The notes: generated by a model not told the origin, from the sequence alone. A stretch of 5,101 nucleotides of DNA from an uncultured Cellvibrio sp. (GCA_946482345.1 CAMLRJ010000300.1:1-5101); one strand, 5' to 3'; counted from the first letter of the stretch, positions 1 to 4,849 are shown. Numbers and translations: made by a program.

Positions 1-2
1 AC

Positions 3-1976
3 TATATCCACGCTGAAGACAACTACCTATATACTTTCGACTTCAACTCGACATTTACTGCTTATAAAATAAATGAATTAAACGAAAAAACTTTTGAAAT
101 TGTTAGTCAGTTTACAACTCCAAAAGCTTCCCCTAACTCAAGCATTAATTTCATCGAAGGTAAAAATGTAATCCTAATTTACGACCAAGGGAATGTTTTT
201 TCACTTAAATACTCCGAAAGTTCATTTTTCGACTTTAAAGAACTGCCAACTAAACTTCCAAACTTCTATACACTCCGCTGGGATACAAATGACTCTAAGT
301 TATATGTATGGATGGAGCGAGGAAAGATATCAGAATATGCAATTGAGCTCGATGGATCGATTACTTGGACCGCAGATATATCATTTACTCCAAATCCAGT
401 TTTAATTAACGTTCCGTGGTTCAAGATATCTCATAACGGAAACGTTTTAGTGACATTAGACCACACAATTCAATCATTTAAACGTCAACAAGCAAACTCG
501 TTTGAACGCATTGATAGCATTGAAAATTCAGACTTTGAGGATTGGGCAGACAGTTTTGAGATGACACAAAGTGGAGAAGCTCTCGCACACTGGCAAACAG
601 GACGATCTAAGGTAAAAGGACAATTTAAGTATTTTGAGGTCGACTCAGAAGCAAATATCAAAGAGTTTAGTCAATCCGATTGCCCATATCACAATGGATT
701 TTCATCTTTTAGAAACAGTTATTACAGCAATAAATTATCTAAGTTTCTAGGAGGAGGACCTTCACTTATTGAGTACACAAAAGAAAACAACTCAGTTAAA
801 TGTCAAATCCGCGCTGATTTTTCAGGCATAACCGGATTAAATAAAATAATTAACTCAACAACAAATAAAAACTCAACATTTACCTTTTCAATTGATTCTG
901 ACACGGAAACCATCTCCACCTTTTCTAAGAAAGATGGAAAACTCATACTTGTAAGCCAGTATTCCTTGCTTGGAAAATTGAAAGGCTTTGAATATCCGCA
1001 AAAATTAATACTAGCGCCTGAGAATAAACATTTATACTTAGTTACAGATGATGCCATCCATTTATTTTTGGTTAATGAAGATGGATCAGTCATTCCTGAA
1101 GGAAGCAGAGTCGACATAGTTAATACCAACAACAACGATGGTATAGAAAACACTTCGACATCAATTTTTTCTGAAGACGGAAAGGCTCTGTATGTTATAG
1201 AGAGTCGAAGATTTTCCTTTCTTACACATTACGAAGTTACTCCTGTAGTTGCACATTATTCAAGAGATGCAACTACCGGCAGCTTGTTACTTGAATCCTC
1301 CGTAACATTAAGTGACGAGTATGTCACGGATGTTCGAATTAATAATATTGGTCCGATTGCAGTCTCACCAGACGGCAAATTCCTATATACAATTACAAAA
1401 TACTGGGGAATTATGAATGTTTTTGATTTAAGCAATAACGGATTTCCTAATCTCTTAGGATCTTATGTAGATCCTTATATGTTTGCAGGGGACAACTCAA
1501 TACCTGACGACGCAAAGCTGGATGGAATTTCAGATGCTAGTGACCTAATCTTCTCGGAAAATGGTGACTCTATGTTCATGACAATTAAAGGGTACTCAGG
1601 TTGGCAACCGAACATATTCAAAGGAGAATACACAAACCTTGCTCTCATAAATTTATCTAGAAACACTACTACTGGAGAGCTTTCATTAAGAGAAAATATC
1701 ACATCTCAACTATCTGGAGCCTCTGCATACGCCTCACCTTTAATTCGAGGAAACTATTTATTCGTCGTTAATTCTCCGTACGTCTATGGAAATGAAAAAT
1801 CAAAAGGAGTGGATGTGTACGAAATTGACGATTCTGGATATATTCATTTCCAAGAAAAACTTACAGATTCATTTTTTGGCCAAGGAATTTCAGAAATCAA
1901 ACTGTGGCATGATGGGAATGAGATCATGGGATCCAATAATTTTCAAAAAACAATTACTACAATATCGCTTTACTAA
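3..1976 (+). CDS. Beta-propeller-type protein, C-terminal 657 residues (5' end outside window)
   Basis: The frame is open from the left edge to a TAA at 1974-1976, so the methionine at 312 is internal and the true start lies upstream. Short repeats with the pattern (S/A)xDGKxLYxx recur along the protein, as in YVTN or lactonase-type beta-propellers. In visible numbering, clear ones are WDTNDSKLYVW (93-103), ISHNGNVLVTL (142-152), APENKHLYLV (338-347), FSEDGKALYVI (389-399), SPDGKFLYTI (455-464) and FSENGDSMFMTI (517-528). Two 'YSRDATTGSL' / 'LSRNTTTGEL' strands match the usual blade linker of the 6-phosphogluconolactonase-like fold. No transmembrane segment is seen in the visible part, and any signal peptide would be outside it. 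Coding is AT-rich. No catalytic residues can be assigned, and the family may serve binding or envelope roles rather than lactonase activity. The fold assignment is fairly secure; the function is unknown. Confidence 0.85.
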   Translation, partial: YIHAEDNYLYTFDFNSTFTAYKINELNEKTFEIVSQFTTPKASPNSSINFIEGKNVILIYDQGNVFSLKYSESSFFDFKELPTKLPNFYTLRWDTNDSKLYVWMERGKISEYAIELDGSITWTADISFTPNPVLINVPWFKISHNGNVLVTLDHTIQSFKRQQANSFERIDSIENSDFEDWADSFEMTQSGEALAHWQTGRSKVKGQFKYFEVDSEANIKEFSQSDCPYHNGFSSFRNSYYSNKLSKFLGGGPSLIEYTKENNSVKCQIRADFSGITGLNKIINSTTNKNSTFTFSIDSDTETISTFSKKDGKLILVSQYSLLGKLKGFEYPQKLILAPENKHLYLVTDDAIHLFLVNEDGSVIPEGSRVDIVNTNNNDGIENTSTSIFSEDGKALYVIESRRFSFLTHYEVTPVVAHYSRDATTGSLLLESSVTLSDEYVTDVRINNIGPIAVSPDGKFLYTITKYWGIMNVFDLSNNGFPNLLGSYVDPYMFAGDNSIPDDAKLDGISDASDLIFSENGDSMFMTIKGYSGWQPNIFKGEYTNLALINLSRNTTTGELSLRENITSQLSGASAYASPLIRGNYLFVVNSPYVYGNEKSKGVDVYEIDDSGYIHFQEKLTDSFFGQGISEIKLWHDGNEIMGSNNFQKTITTISLY

Positions 1977-2004
1977 CGACAAGTAGTTAGCAAAAGCTGG
2001 TTAA

Positions 2005-2106
2005 AAAAACCATAAAGTTTGGCCCGCAGTGAATCGTATTGATAATGTGTACGGCGATAGAAATTTGGTGTGCTCTTGCCCACCGCTTGATGCATATATG
2101 GAATAA
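2005..2106 (+). pseudogene. gcvP: Remnant of the C-terminus of glycine decarboxylase (P-protein of the glycine cleavage system)
   Basis: Frame 1 reads ...VWPAVNR followed by [16 protein letters not shown] and LDAYME, then a TAA at 2104-2106. This closely matches the conserved extreme C-terminus of bacterial GcvP, whose usual ending is (K)(F/Y)[22 protein letters not shown]. About 28 residues from the Trp at 2020 are recognisable. An in-frame TAA at 2002-2004 blocks the frame upstream, and the 43 bp between the propeller-gene stop and this fragment show no further GcvP sequence. The parent enzyme is about 950 residues and essential for glycine cleavage, so this piece cannot be functional. It has no start codon or ribosome site. 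The reading frame is undamaged, which implies a fairly recent origin. It may be the displaced 3' end of a gcvP used as an integration site, or what is left of a duplicate. The identity is recalled from family knowledge and was not searched. Confidence 0.82.
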
Positions 2107-2113
2107 ATTGTGT

Positions 2114-2159
2114 AATTGAAAAGGGCATCGGTTGATATCAGTTGATGCCCTTTTCAATT
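2114..2159. terminator. Perfect 16-bp inverted repeat, probable bidirectional terminator (ex-gcvP)
   Basis: Arms AATTGAAAAGGGCATC (2114-2129) and GATGCCCTTTTCAATT (2144-2159) are perfectly complementary. The 14-nt centre (GGTTGATATCAGTT) is itself nearly palindromic and in RNA could extend the stem with G-U pairs. A GC core bounded by A-tract and T-tract is the usual form of a bidirectional intrinsic terminator. It lies 7 nt after the gcvP-remnant stop and is the first good terminator after the propeller gene stop at 1976, so it may now end that transcript. Confidence 0.7.
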
Positions 2160-2160
2160 T

Positions 2161-2191
2161 GTAGCCCGTATGAAGCATAGCGCAATGCGGG
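2161..2191. repeat. REP-like extragenic palindrome, copy 1
   Basis: GTAGCCCGTATGAAGCATAG and the following CGCAATGCGGG form a stem of CCCGTAT (2165-2171) with ATGCGGG (2185-2191), one G-U pair included. This is the general form of the GTAGCCCGGATG-AAGCGCAGCG-ATCCGGG extragenic repeats that I recall from many gammaproteobacterial genomes. It is noncoding. Confidence 0.6.
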
Positions 2192-2261
2192 GGATGTTTT
2201 TAATTTTGCGTTTGCCAAAACTTAGCACCACTATGACAGTAATTACCTCGAGGTATTTCTA

Positions 2262-2405
2262 ATGAAAACTGACACCAATTATGAGTATCTGGTAAAGCGC
2301 ATTAAACTTCTGGAAGGAATAGCAAAAGGTGAGCAGGCAATTTTAGAAGGACGCATTTTGACTCACGAAAAAGCGAAGAAAAAATTAAAAAAATGGCTAA
2401 AATAA
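2262..2405 (+). CDS. Small antitoxin-like protein (47 aa), no toxin partner adjacent
   Basis: ATG at 2262 follows a good Shine-Dalgarno GAGG at 2250-2253 with 8 nt spacing; the stop is TAA at 2403-2405. The product starts MKTDTNYEYLVKRIKLLEGI, continues AKGEQAILEGRILTHEKAKK, and ends in a lysine-rich helix closing with WLK. The pattern 'L..I..LLEGIA.GE.AI.EGR.(L/V)(T/S)HE.AK..(L/M).KWLK' is what I recall from the C-terminal, toxin-binding half of short type II antitoxins of the Phd/YefM/RelB kind. The DNA-binding N-terminal half is absent: the frame upstream is open only to a TAG at 2223-2225 and shows no such domain. No RelE/ParE-like toxin follows; instead a repeat begins 2 nt after the stop. 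It could be a free-standing small antitoxin, an anti-addiction decoy, or the reinitiated end of a decayed gene. It is likely a real coding unit because of the ribosome site and regular helix pattern. Confidence 0.62.
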   Translation: MKTDTNYEYLVKRIKLLEGIAKGEQAILEGRILTHEKAKKKLKKWLK

Positions 2406-2407
2406 TT

Positions 2408-2491
2408 GGAATAAATTGCATCTCAAATAAGGGCATCAACTGATACTCTTTTCATTTCGTAGCTCACATGAAGCGCAGCACAATACCAGGG
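2408..2491 (+). repeat. Direct repeat copy 2, hairpin arm deleted
   Basis: This is the diverged second copy of the 2100-2194 segment, beginning with the identical GGAATAAATTG (2408-2418). Its centre reads GGGCATCAACTGATA, which matches the reverse complement of the copy 1 hairpin better than its direct strand. It then jumps to CTCTTTTCA, so most of the right arm is missing and no strong hairpin can form. Flanking blocks keep the direct orientation. The copy starts 2 nt after the stop of the small gene at 2262-2405. Confidence 0.55.
2459..2491. repeat. REP-like extragenic palindrome, degenerate copy 2
   Basis: The GTAG head, ATGAAGCGCAGC core and CAGGG tail follow the layout of the element at 2161-2191, but the outer stem (CTCACAT against ATACCAGGG) no longer pairs well. 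It sits at the equivalent place in the second direct repeat. Confidence 0.5.
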
Positions 2492-2596
2492 CTTGATATA
2501 TTCTAAAAAAATCACTATTTGAATTAAACAGAAAGTTAGCTTTCGGCTAAGAGTGGACATTTAATTTTGCCCTGACCACAATCATTAGGTTTTTAT

Positions 2597-2623
2597 TGGA
2601 TGCGAAGCGCAACGGAAGATCCG
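2597..2623. repeat. REP-like palindrome, partial copy 3
   Basis: TGGATGCGAAGCGCAACGG followed by AAGATCCG shares the GGATG-GAAGCGCAACGG-ATCC core of the element at 2161-2191. GGAT (2598-2601) pairs with ATCC (2619-2622). The GTAGCCC head is missing. Confidence 0.42.
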
Positions 2624-2826
2624 TCACTGTGTATATCGTGATTAGGTGTTCAGATCTTTAAGAATTCGGTTGCCTTCCAATATCCTTCCGCCTTTTCCAT
2701 AAAATTTAAATCCAGTCTTAGGTACGTATAATTGCCTAAAAAAGTTTTGCAGTATTGTGGAATTACATAGGGCTACTAAATCTAAGGTTCCTTTTATCAC
2801 TCCACTATTTTCTGCAAACTCTCCTA

Positions 2827-3084
2827 TCAGAGCCAAATCCTGCGATACAGGAAAGTACTATGACCACCGCAACGCCTTCCATTTTTCATTAAATTATAAG
2901 GGCATGGACAATTGCCAGAATAATTCCTGATAGATTCTTGAATTAGCACTGCAGCAATTTCGTCATCCGTGAGATTAGAGTCGGCGCGAGAATAGGTTGC
3001 GACGAAAATCAAGAGCAGCATTAAACCAATTTTTATAGATGCCCTTACAGGACCGCTTTCTGGTTTGCATTCAAATATAAACAT
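2827..3084 (-). CDS. Small exported protein with RNYSGNCPCPYN motif, C-terminus probably lost
   Basis: The ATG start at 3084 is preferred because GAGTGG sits 8 nt upstream. A GTG four codons earlier (3096) would lie within that ribosome site. The 85-residue product has a late signal peptide: Arg and Lys precede the hydrophobic run IGLMLLLIFVATYS, and cleavage is likely after SRA (about residue 34), before DSNLTDDEIAAVLIQESI. The mature part contains RNYSGNCPCPYNLMKNGRRC, typical of a family of short secreted proteins of unknown function that I recall, with three cysteines seen here. Family members usually continue with a Ser/Arg-Pro-Gly-Gly and Pro-Leu-Cys-Tyr segment. Here the frame drifts after GRRCGGHS into TFLYRRIWL and stops. 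That suggests a frameshift or truncation, though a divergent tail is possible. It acts, if at all, in the periplasm or outside the cell. It has no operon partner. Confidence 0.55.
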   Translation of the reverse strand: MFIFECKPESGPVRASIKIGLMLLLIFVATYSRADSNLTDDEIAAVLIQESIRNYSGNCPCPYNLMKNGRRCGGHSTFLYRRIWL

Positions 3085-3301
3085 ATTGATTGCCACTCAA
3101 ATGCAAACGATTATTCCGCATAAATGCGAGGCCAAGAGCAAAATCAGTCTCTTACTTCAGCAAAGGCATTGCGACCATAGCAGTATCAGCTCGCCCCATC
3201 AATTACACCCTATTACACAAAGCGAACGCACCAACCGGCCAAAATTAAACAAAAACCCAGCCAAGGAATAAAAATAATTATTAAGAATCAAATAGATACA
3301 G

Positions 3302-3332
3302 AAAAACGAACCGGCCAACAAAGTGGCCAACC
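3302..3332 (-). terminator. Probable intrinsic terminator of the MarR-DUF1398 operon
   Basis: On the minus strand, GGTTGGCCA, a 6-nt loop (CTTTGT) and TGGCCGGTT can form a 9-bp RNA stem with a GGCCA/TGGCC core and four outer G-U pairs. CG and five T residues follow. It lies about 27 nt after the DUF1398 stop, in the right place to end that transcript. The G-U pairs make it weaker than a classical terminator. Confidence 0.5.
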
Positions 3333-3359
3333 AGCAGTTAAGTATTAGCATAAATCCAG

Positions 3360-3755
3360 TTACTTTGCCGAAGGAAAATGCTCAACATGCATTTCACCTC
3401 GACGACCGAAATAAGTGACATGGTGGCCTGCAATCCAAACCATGTAACCTATGCAACCTGCTGCTTGTGATAATTTTTTAAATTCCGGGTACATCACTTC
3501 GCCGCGTTGTGCGCCGCGAATTGCTGCTTTTATTCCATCTGCATTAAAATTTTCAGCGATTGAATTGTCACTGGGTAAATCCAGCGTATGAACTTCACCG
3601 GAGGGTAAATAATAAGTTGTGCGTTGCGCGCGATAATCTGCGTAATAGGATTCAACGCCTGCACCCATCAAGGCTTTTACAATTTCGCCAAAATTGGCTG
3701 TGCCATTGTTAGATGCAGCTGCGCATTGTTCGATAATTTGACGTGTGGTTTGCAT
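3360..3755 (-). CDS. DUF1398 family protein (YbcV-like)
   Basis: The 131-residue product has the length and landmarks I recall for DUF1398: an N-terminal helical part (TRQIIEQCAAASNNGTANFGE), the strand block GVESYYADYRAQRTTYYLPS (34-52) followed by GEVH (53-56), a central helix FNADGIKAAIRGAQRGEVMY (70-89), and the conserved end AAGCIGYMVWIAG (98-110) followed by VTYFGRRGEMHVEHFP (113-128). It is soluble, with no signal or membrane segment. The biochemical role of the family is unknown; E. coli YbcV is a prophage-borne relative. The ATG at 3755 has a GGAG ribosome site about 8 nt upstream. The gene begins 15 nt after the MarR gene stop and is almost certainly cotranscribed with it from the promoter near 4290, so it is probably induced when the regulator releases its operators. 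Family membership is secure; function is not. Confidence 0.9.
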   Translation of the reverse strand: MQTTRQIIEQCAAASNNGTANFGEIVKALMGAGVESYYADYRAQRTTYYLPSGEVHTLDLPSDNSIAENFNADGIKAAIRGAQRGEVMYPEFKKLSQAAGCIGYMVWIAGHHVTYFGRRGEMHVEHFPSAK

Positions 3756-3770
3756 AATAGCTCCGAATAA

Positions 3771-4253
3771 TTAATTTACAGGAATTTGTTTAAGTTGATG
3801 AGTAATTACCAGGTCACGCAAAAGAGTTAACAAATTTTCACGTGCTTCCTGGCTCAAATGCCCGAAATAAAAATCATCATTTTCATCAGCTATGAAAGCC
3901 AATTGCGGTACTAGCTGCTGGCCTTTTTTGGTCAGTGTCAACACTTGGGTTTTGGCGCTTTCATCTGTGTAACTTCGTTCAACCAATCCTTTTTCTTCCA
4001 ATCGGGCAATCACTTTTGATGCAGCGCTTTTCGTCATTCCCAATGCATCAATCATGCTCGCATGGGAAGTCTGCTCGCCATCAAATAAAGTTCGCAAAGC
4101 CACCCACTCAGTCACACTGATCCCTTTCGCCACCAAGCGCTTTTCAAAACTGGCCGAAACATGATTAGACACAAAGCGCATCCAAAACCCTATGTGGGCA
4201 TCCAGCGGATTAGGTTGATCTGATTTTTTCGAGGTAATTTTTTTATCTGCCAT
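3771..4253 (-). CDS. MarR-family transcriptional regulator
   Basis: This is a winged helix-turn-helix dimeric repressor of the MarR/SlyA type. Counting from the ATG at 4253 (160 aa), residues 17-40 form the first dimerisation helix, SVTEWVALRTL (46-56) is the usual motif before the HTH, and TKSAASKVIARLEEKGLVER (74-93) is the recognition helix region. YTDESAKTQVLTLTKKG (95-111) is the wing, and a C-terminal helix completes the dimer interface. The wing lacks the common DxRR residues and has DESAK instead. An ATG at 4265 would add METN, but it lies inside an operator palindrome about 10 nt from the predicted transcription start and has no ribosome site. The ATG at 4253 has GGAAA 7 nt upstream, so I prefer it. 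The gene heads a two-gene operon with the DUF1398 gene and diverges from the YCII-like gene. Its ligand cannot be told from sequence. Confidence 0.92.
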   Translation of the reverse strand: MADKKITSKKSDQPNPLDAHIGFWMRFVSNHVSASFEKRLVAKGISVTEWVALRTLFDGEQTSHASMIDALGMTKSAASKVIARLEEKGLVERSYTDESAKTQVLTLTKKGQQLVPQLAFIADENDDFYFGHLSQEARENLLTLLRDLVITHQLKQIPVN

Positions 4254-4257
4254 ATTG

Positions 4258-4271
4258 GTTTCCATGGAAAC
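4258..4271. promoter_or_regulatory. MarR operator palindrome O2 (over leader and start)
   Basis: This is a second identical GTTTCCATGGAAAC, centre to centre 30 bp from the first, close to three helical turns, so two dimers could sit on the same DNA face. It overlaps the early transcribed region and the ribosome site. In RNA the same sequence could fold as a 5-bp stem with a CAUG loop that would cover the GGAA. Confidence 0.78.
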
Positions 4272-4281
4272 TTTTTACAAC

Positions 4282-4309
4282 ATTATAGTTTCCATGGAAA
4301 CCAAGTCAA
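4282..4309 (-). promoter_or_regulatory. Sigma-70 promoter of the MarR-DUF1398 operon
   Basis: On the minus strand, the -35 is TTGACT (4304-4309) and the -10 is a perfect TATAAT (4282-4287), separated by 16 bp. The expected start of transcription is near 4275, giving a leader of about 21 nt to the ATG at 4253. The spacer is almost wholly occupied by an operator palindrome. Confidence 0.85.
4288..4301. promoter_or_regulatory. MarR operator palindrome O1 (within promoter spacer)
   Basis: This is a perfect 14-bp palindrome, GTTTCCATGGAAAC, filling the space between -10 and -35. A dimer bound here would block RNA polymerase. It is identical to the copy at 4258-4271. Binding by the adjacent regulator is inferred from position and symmetry, as is usual for MarR proteins. 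Confidence 0.8.
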
Positions 4310-4377
4310 GCGAAAAGATGCAAATCGGATTTATACCCACTCCGAAAAAAGCATTTACAGTTCTTCACCTTCATATT

Positions 4378-4405
4378 TGTCGAAAGCCAAAAGCTTTCTT
4401 CGACA
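4378..4405 (+). other. Stem-loop in the leader of the YCII-like gene
   Basis: TGTCGAA (4378-4384) pairs with TTCGACA (4399-4405), and the inner AGC pairs with GCT across a CAAAA loop, with a 3-nt bulge (TTC). No T-tract follows, so it is not a terminator. It ends 20 nt before the ribosome site. It may be an mRNA leader structure or a protein-binding site. No convincing sigma-70 promoter is visible for the gene. Confidence 0.4.
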
Positions 4406-4425
4406 ATAAATGAAATTCAACATTT

Positions 4426-4429
4426 GGAG
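4426..4429 (+). promoter_or_regulatory. Ribosome binding site fixing the YCII-like gene start
   Basis: GGAG lies 6 nt before the ATG at 4436. A TTG at 4424 in the same frame overlaps this site, which rules it out as the start. Confidence 0.75.
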
Positions 4430-4435
4430 ACTGGT

Positions 4436-4792
4436 ATGAAATTTATGTTTTTAATTTATCTTGATGACACAAAATTTTTGGTAATGACTCAGGCACAACG
4501 GGATGGATTTATTAATGCGATGCTGGATTATGATGATCAATTGATTGAAAGTGGTCACTATATTATGTCAGAGCCGTTGAAGGCTCCGGGTGATGCCATT
4601 ACGGTTAGAAACTGGAATGGTGAACTGACATCAACCAACGGACCTTTTATGTATACACCGGAGCACCTGAGTGGTTTTTTTGTTATTCAGGCACGGGATT
4701 TTAATGAAGCCGTATCGGTTGCTTCAAAAATGCCACTGGCAACTCTGGGTTCAATAGAAGTTCGCCCTTTGGATATTATCGAACGGCAATAA
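4436..4792 (+). CDS. YCII/DGPF-domain family protein (118 aa)
   Basis: A small soluble alpha/beta protein of the YCII-related (DGPF) superfamily. The N-terminal strand MKFMFLIYLDD, a helix with ALxxY-like spacing (QRDGFINAMLDYDDQLIESG), the segment YIMSEPLKAPGDAITVRN, the signature TNGPFMYTPEHLSGFFVIQA (the family DGPF reads NGPF here, residues 70-73) and the end ASKMPLATLGSIEVRPL are all in the expected order. Length matches the family (about 115-125 aa). Family members have a ferredoxin-like fold, form dimers and are often found beside sigma factors or regulators; their reactions are mostly unknown. This gene diverges from the MarR operon with about 180 bp between the starts and might share its control, but no operator copy lies close to its own start. 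The family is secure; function is unknown. Confidence 0.9.
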   Translation: MKFMFLIYLDDTKFLVMTQAQRDGFINAMLDYDDQLIESGHYIMSEPLKAPGDAITVRNWNGELTSTNGPFMYTPEHLSGFFVIQARDFNEAVSVASKMPLATLGSIEVRPLDIIERQ

Positions 4793-4814
4793 TCTATTTC
4801 ATGAACACAGGAAA

Positions 4815-4849
4815 CAAAACGGCTCTTACTTCCTTTATTAGCCGTTTTG
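4815..4849. terminator. Stem-loop terminator after the YCII-like gene
   Basis: CAAAACGGCT (4815-4824) and AGCCGTTTTG (4840-4849) form a 10-bp stem with a 15-nt loop, beginning 22 nt after the stop. The T-tract is within the stem arm, as in bidirectional terminators, and no long T-run follows. It separates this gene from the EF-G gene. Confidence 0.6.

Larger units (their letters stand above)
2100..2194 (+). repeat. Direct repeat copy 1 (gcvP-terminator region plus REP-like palindrome)
   Basis: This segment runs from GGAATAAATTG (2100-2110) through the terminator hairpin to the REP-like element GTAGCCCG...GCGGG. The same order of blocks recurs at 2408-2491: GGAATAAATTG, AGGGCATC, TGATA, CTTTTCA, GTAG, ATGAAGC and GGG. 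The offset is 308 bp at the left end and 298 bp at the REP, because copy 2 lacks 10 nt in the hairpin. Confidence 0.6.
2406..2826. other. Long non-genic stretch: repeats and an unrecognised open frame
   Basis: The left part holds direct repeat copy 2 (2408-2491) and REP-like copy 3 (2597-2623). Between them lies GCTTTCGGCTAAGAGTGGAC (2539-2558), which resembles a GCTTTCGGCCAAAAGCGGACATT-type intergenic motif I recall from several proteobacteria. From 2642 upward the minus strand is open for about 64 codons (2642-2836), but this frame has only a TTG start with no ribosome site and matches no family I know. It directly follows the exported-protein gene at 2827-3084 in another frame, so it may be that gene's frameshifted tail or simply chance. 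I see no promoter or RNA gene. Confidence 0.5.

Noticed and set aside
193..405. Frame of 70 codons starting at 193
   Set aside because: Out of frame with the propeller coding sequence, which is open across the entire stretch from position 3.
803..1153. Minus-strand frame of 116 codons inside the propeller gene
   Set aside because: Shadow of the plus-strand coding frame, which carries the regular propeller repeats.
1987..2178. Minus-strand frame of 63 codons
   Set aside because: It is antisense to the gcvP tail and its terminator; the conserved protein signal is on the plus strand.
2100..2491. Integron cassette with attC sites
   Set aside because: A small antitoxin-like gene between repeats is suggestive, but I find no paired RYYYAAC and GTTRRRY boxes at the repeat ends and no further cassettes.
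3065..3271. Plus-strand frame of 68 codons
   Set aside because: Polar, low-complexity product with no recognisable family, overlapping the start of the exported-protein gene on the other strand. It is best read as chance in the upstream region.
1977..3359. CRISPR array, tRNA or insertion sequence
   Set aside because: No regularly spaced identical repeats, no cloverleaf and no transposase or clean terminal inverted repeats are visible; the repeats are few and diverged.
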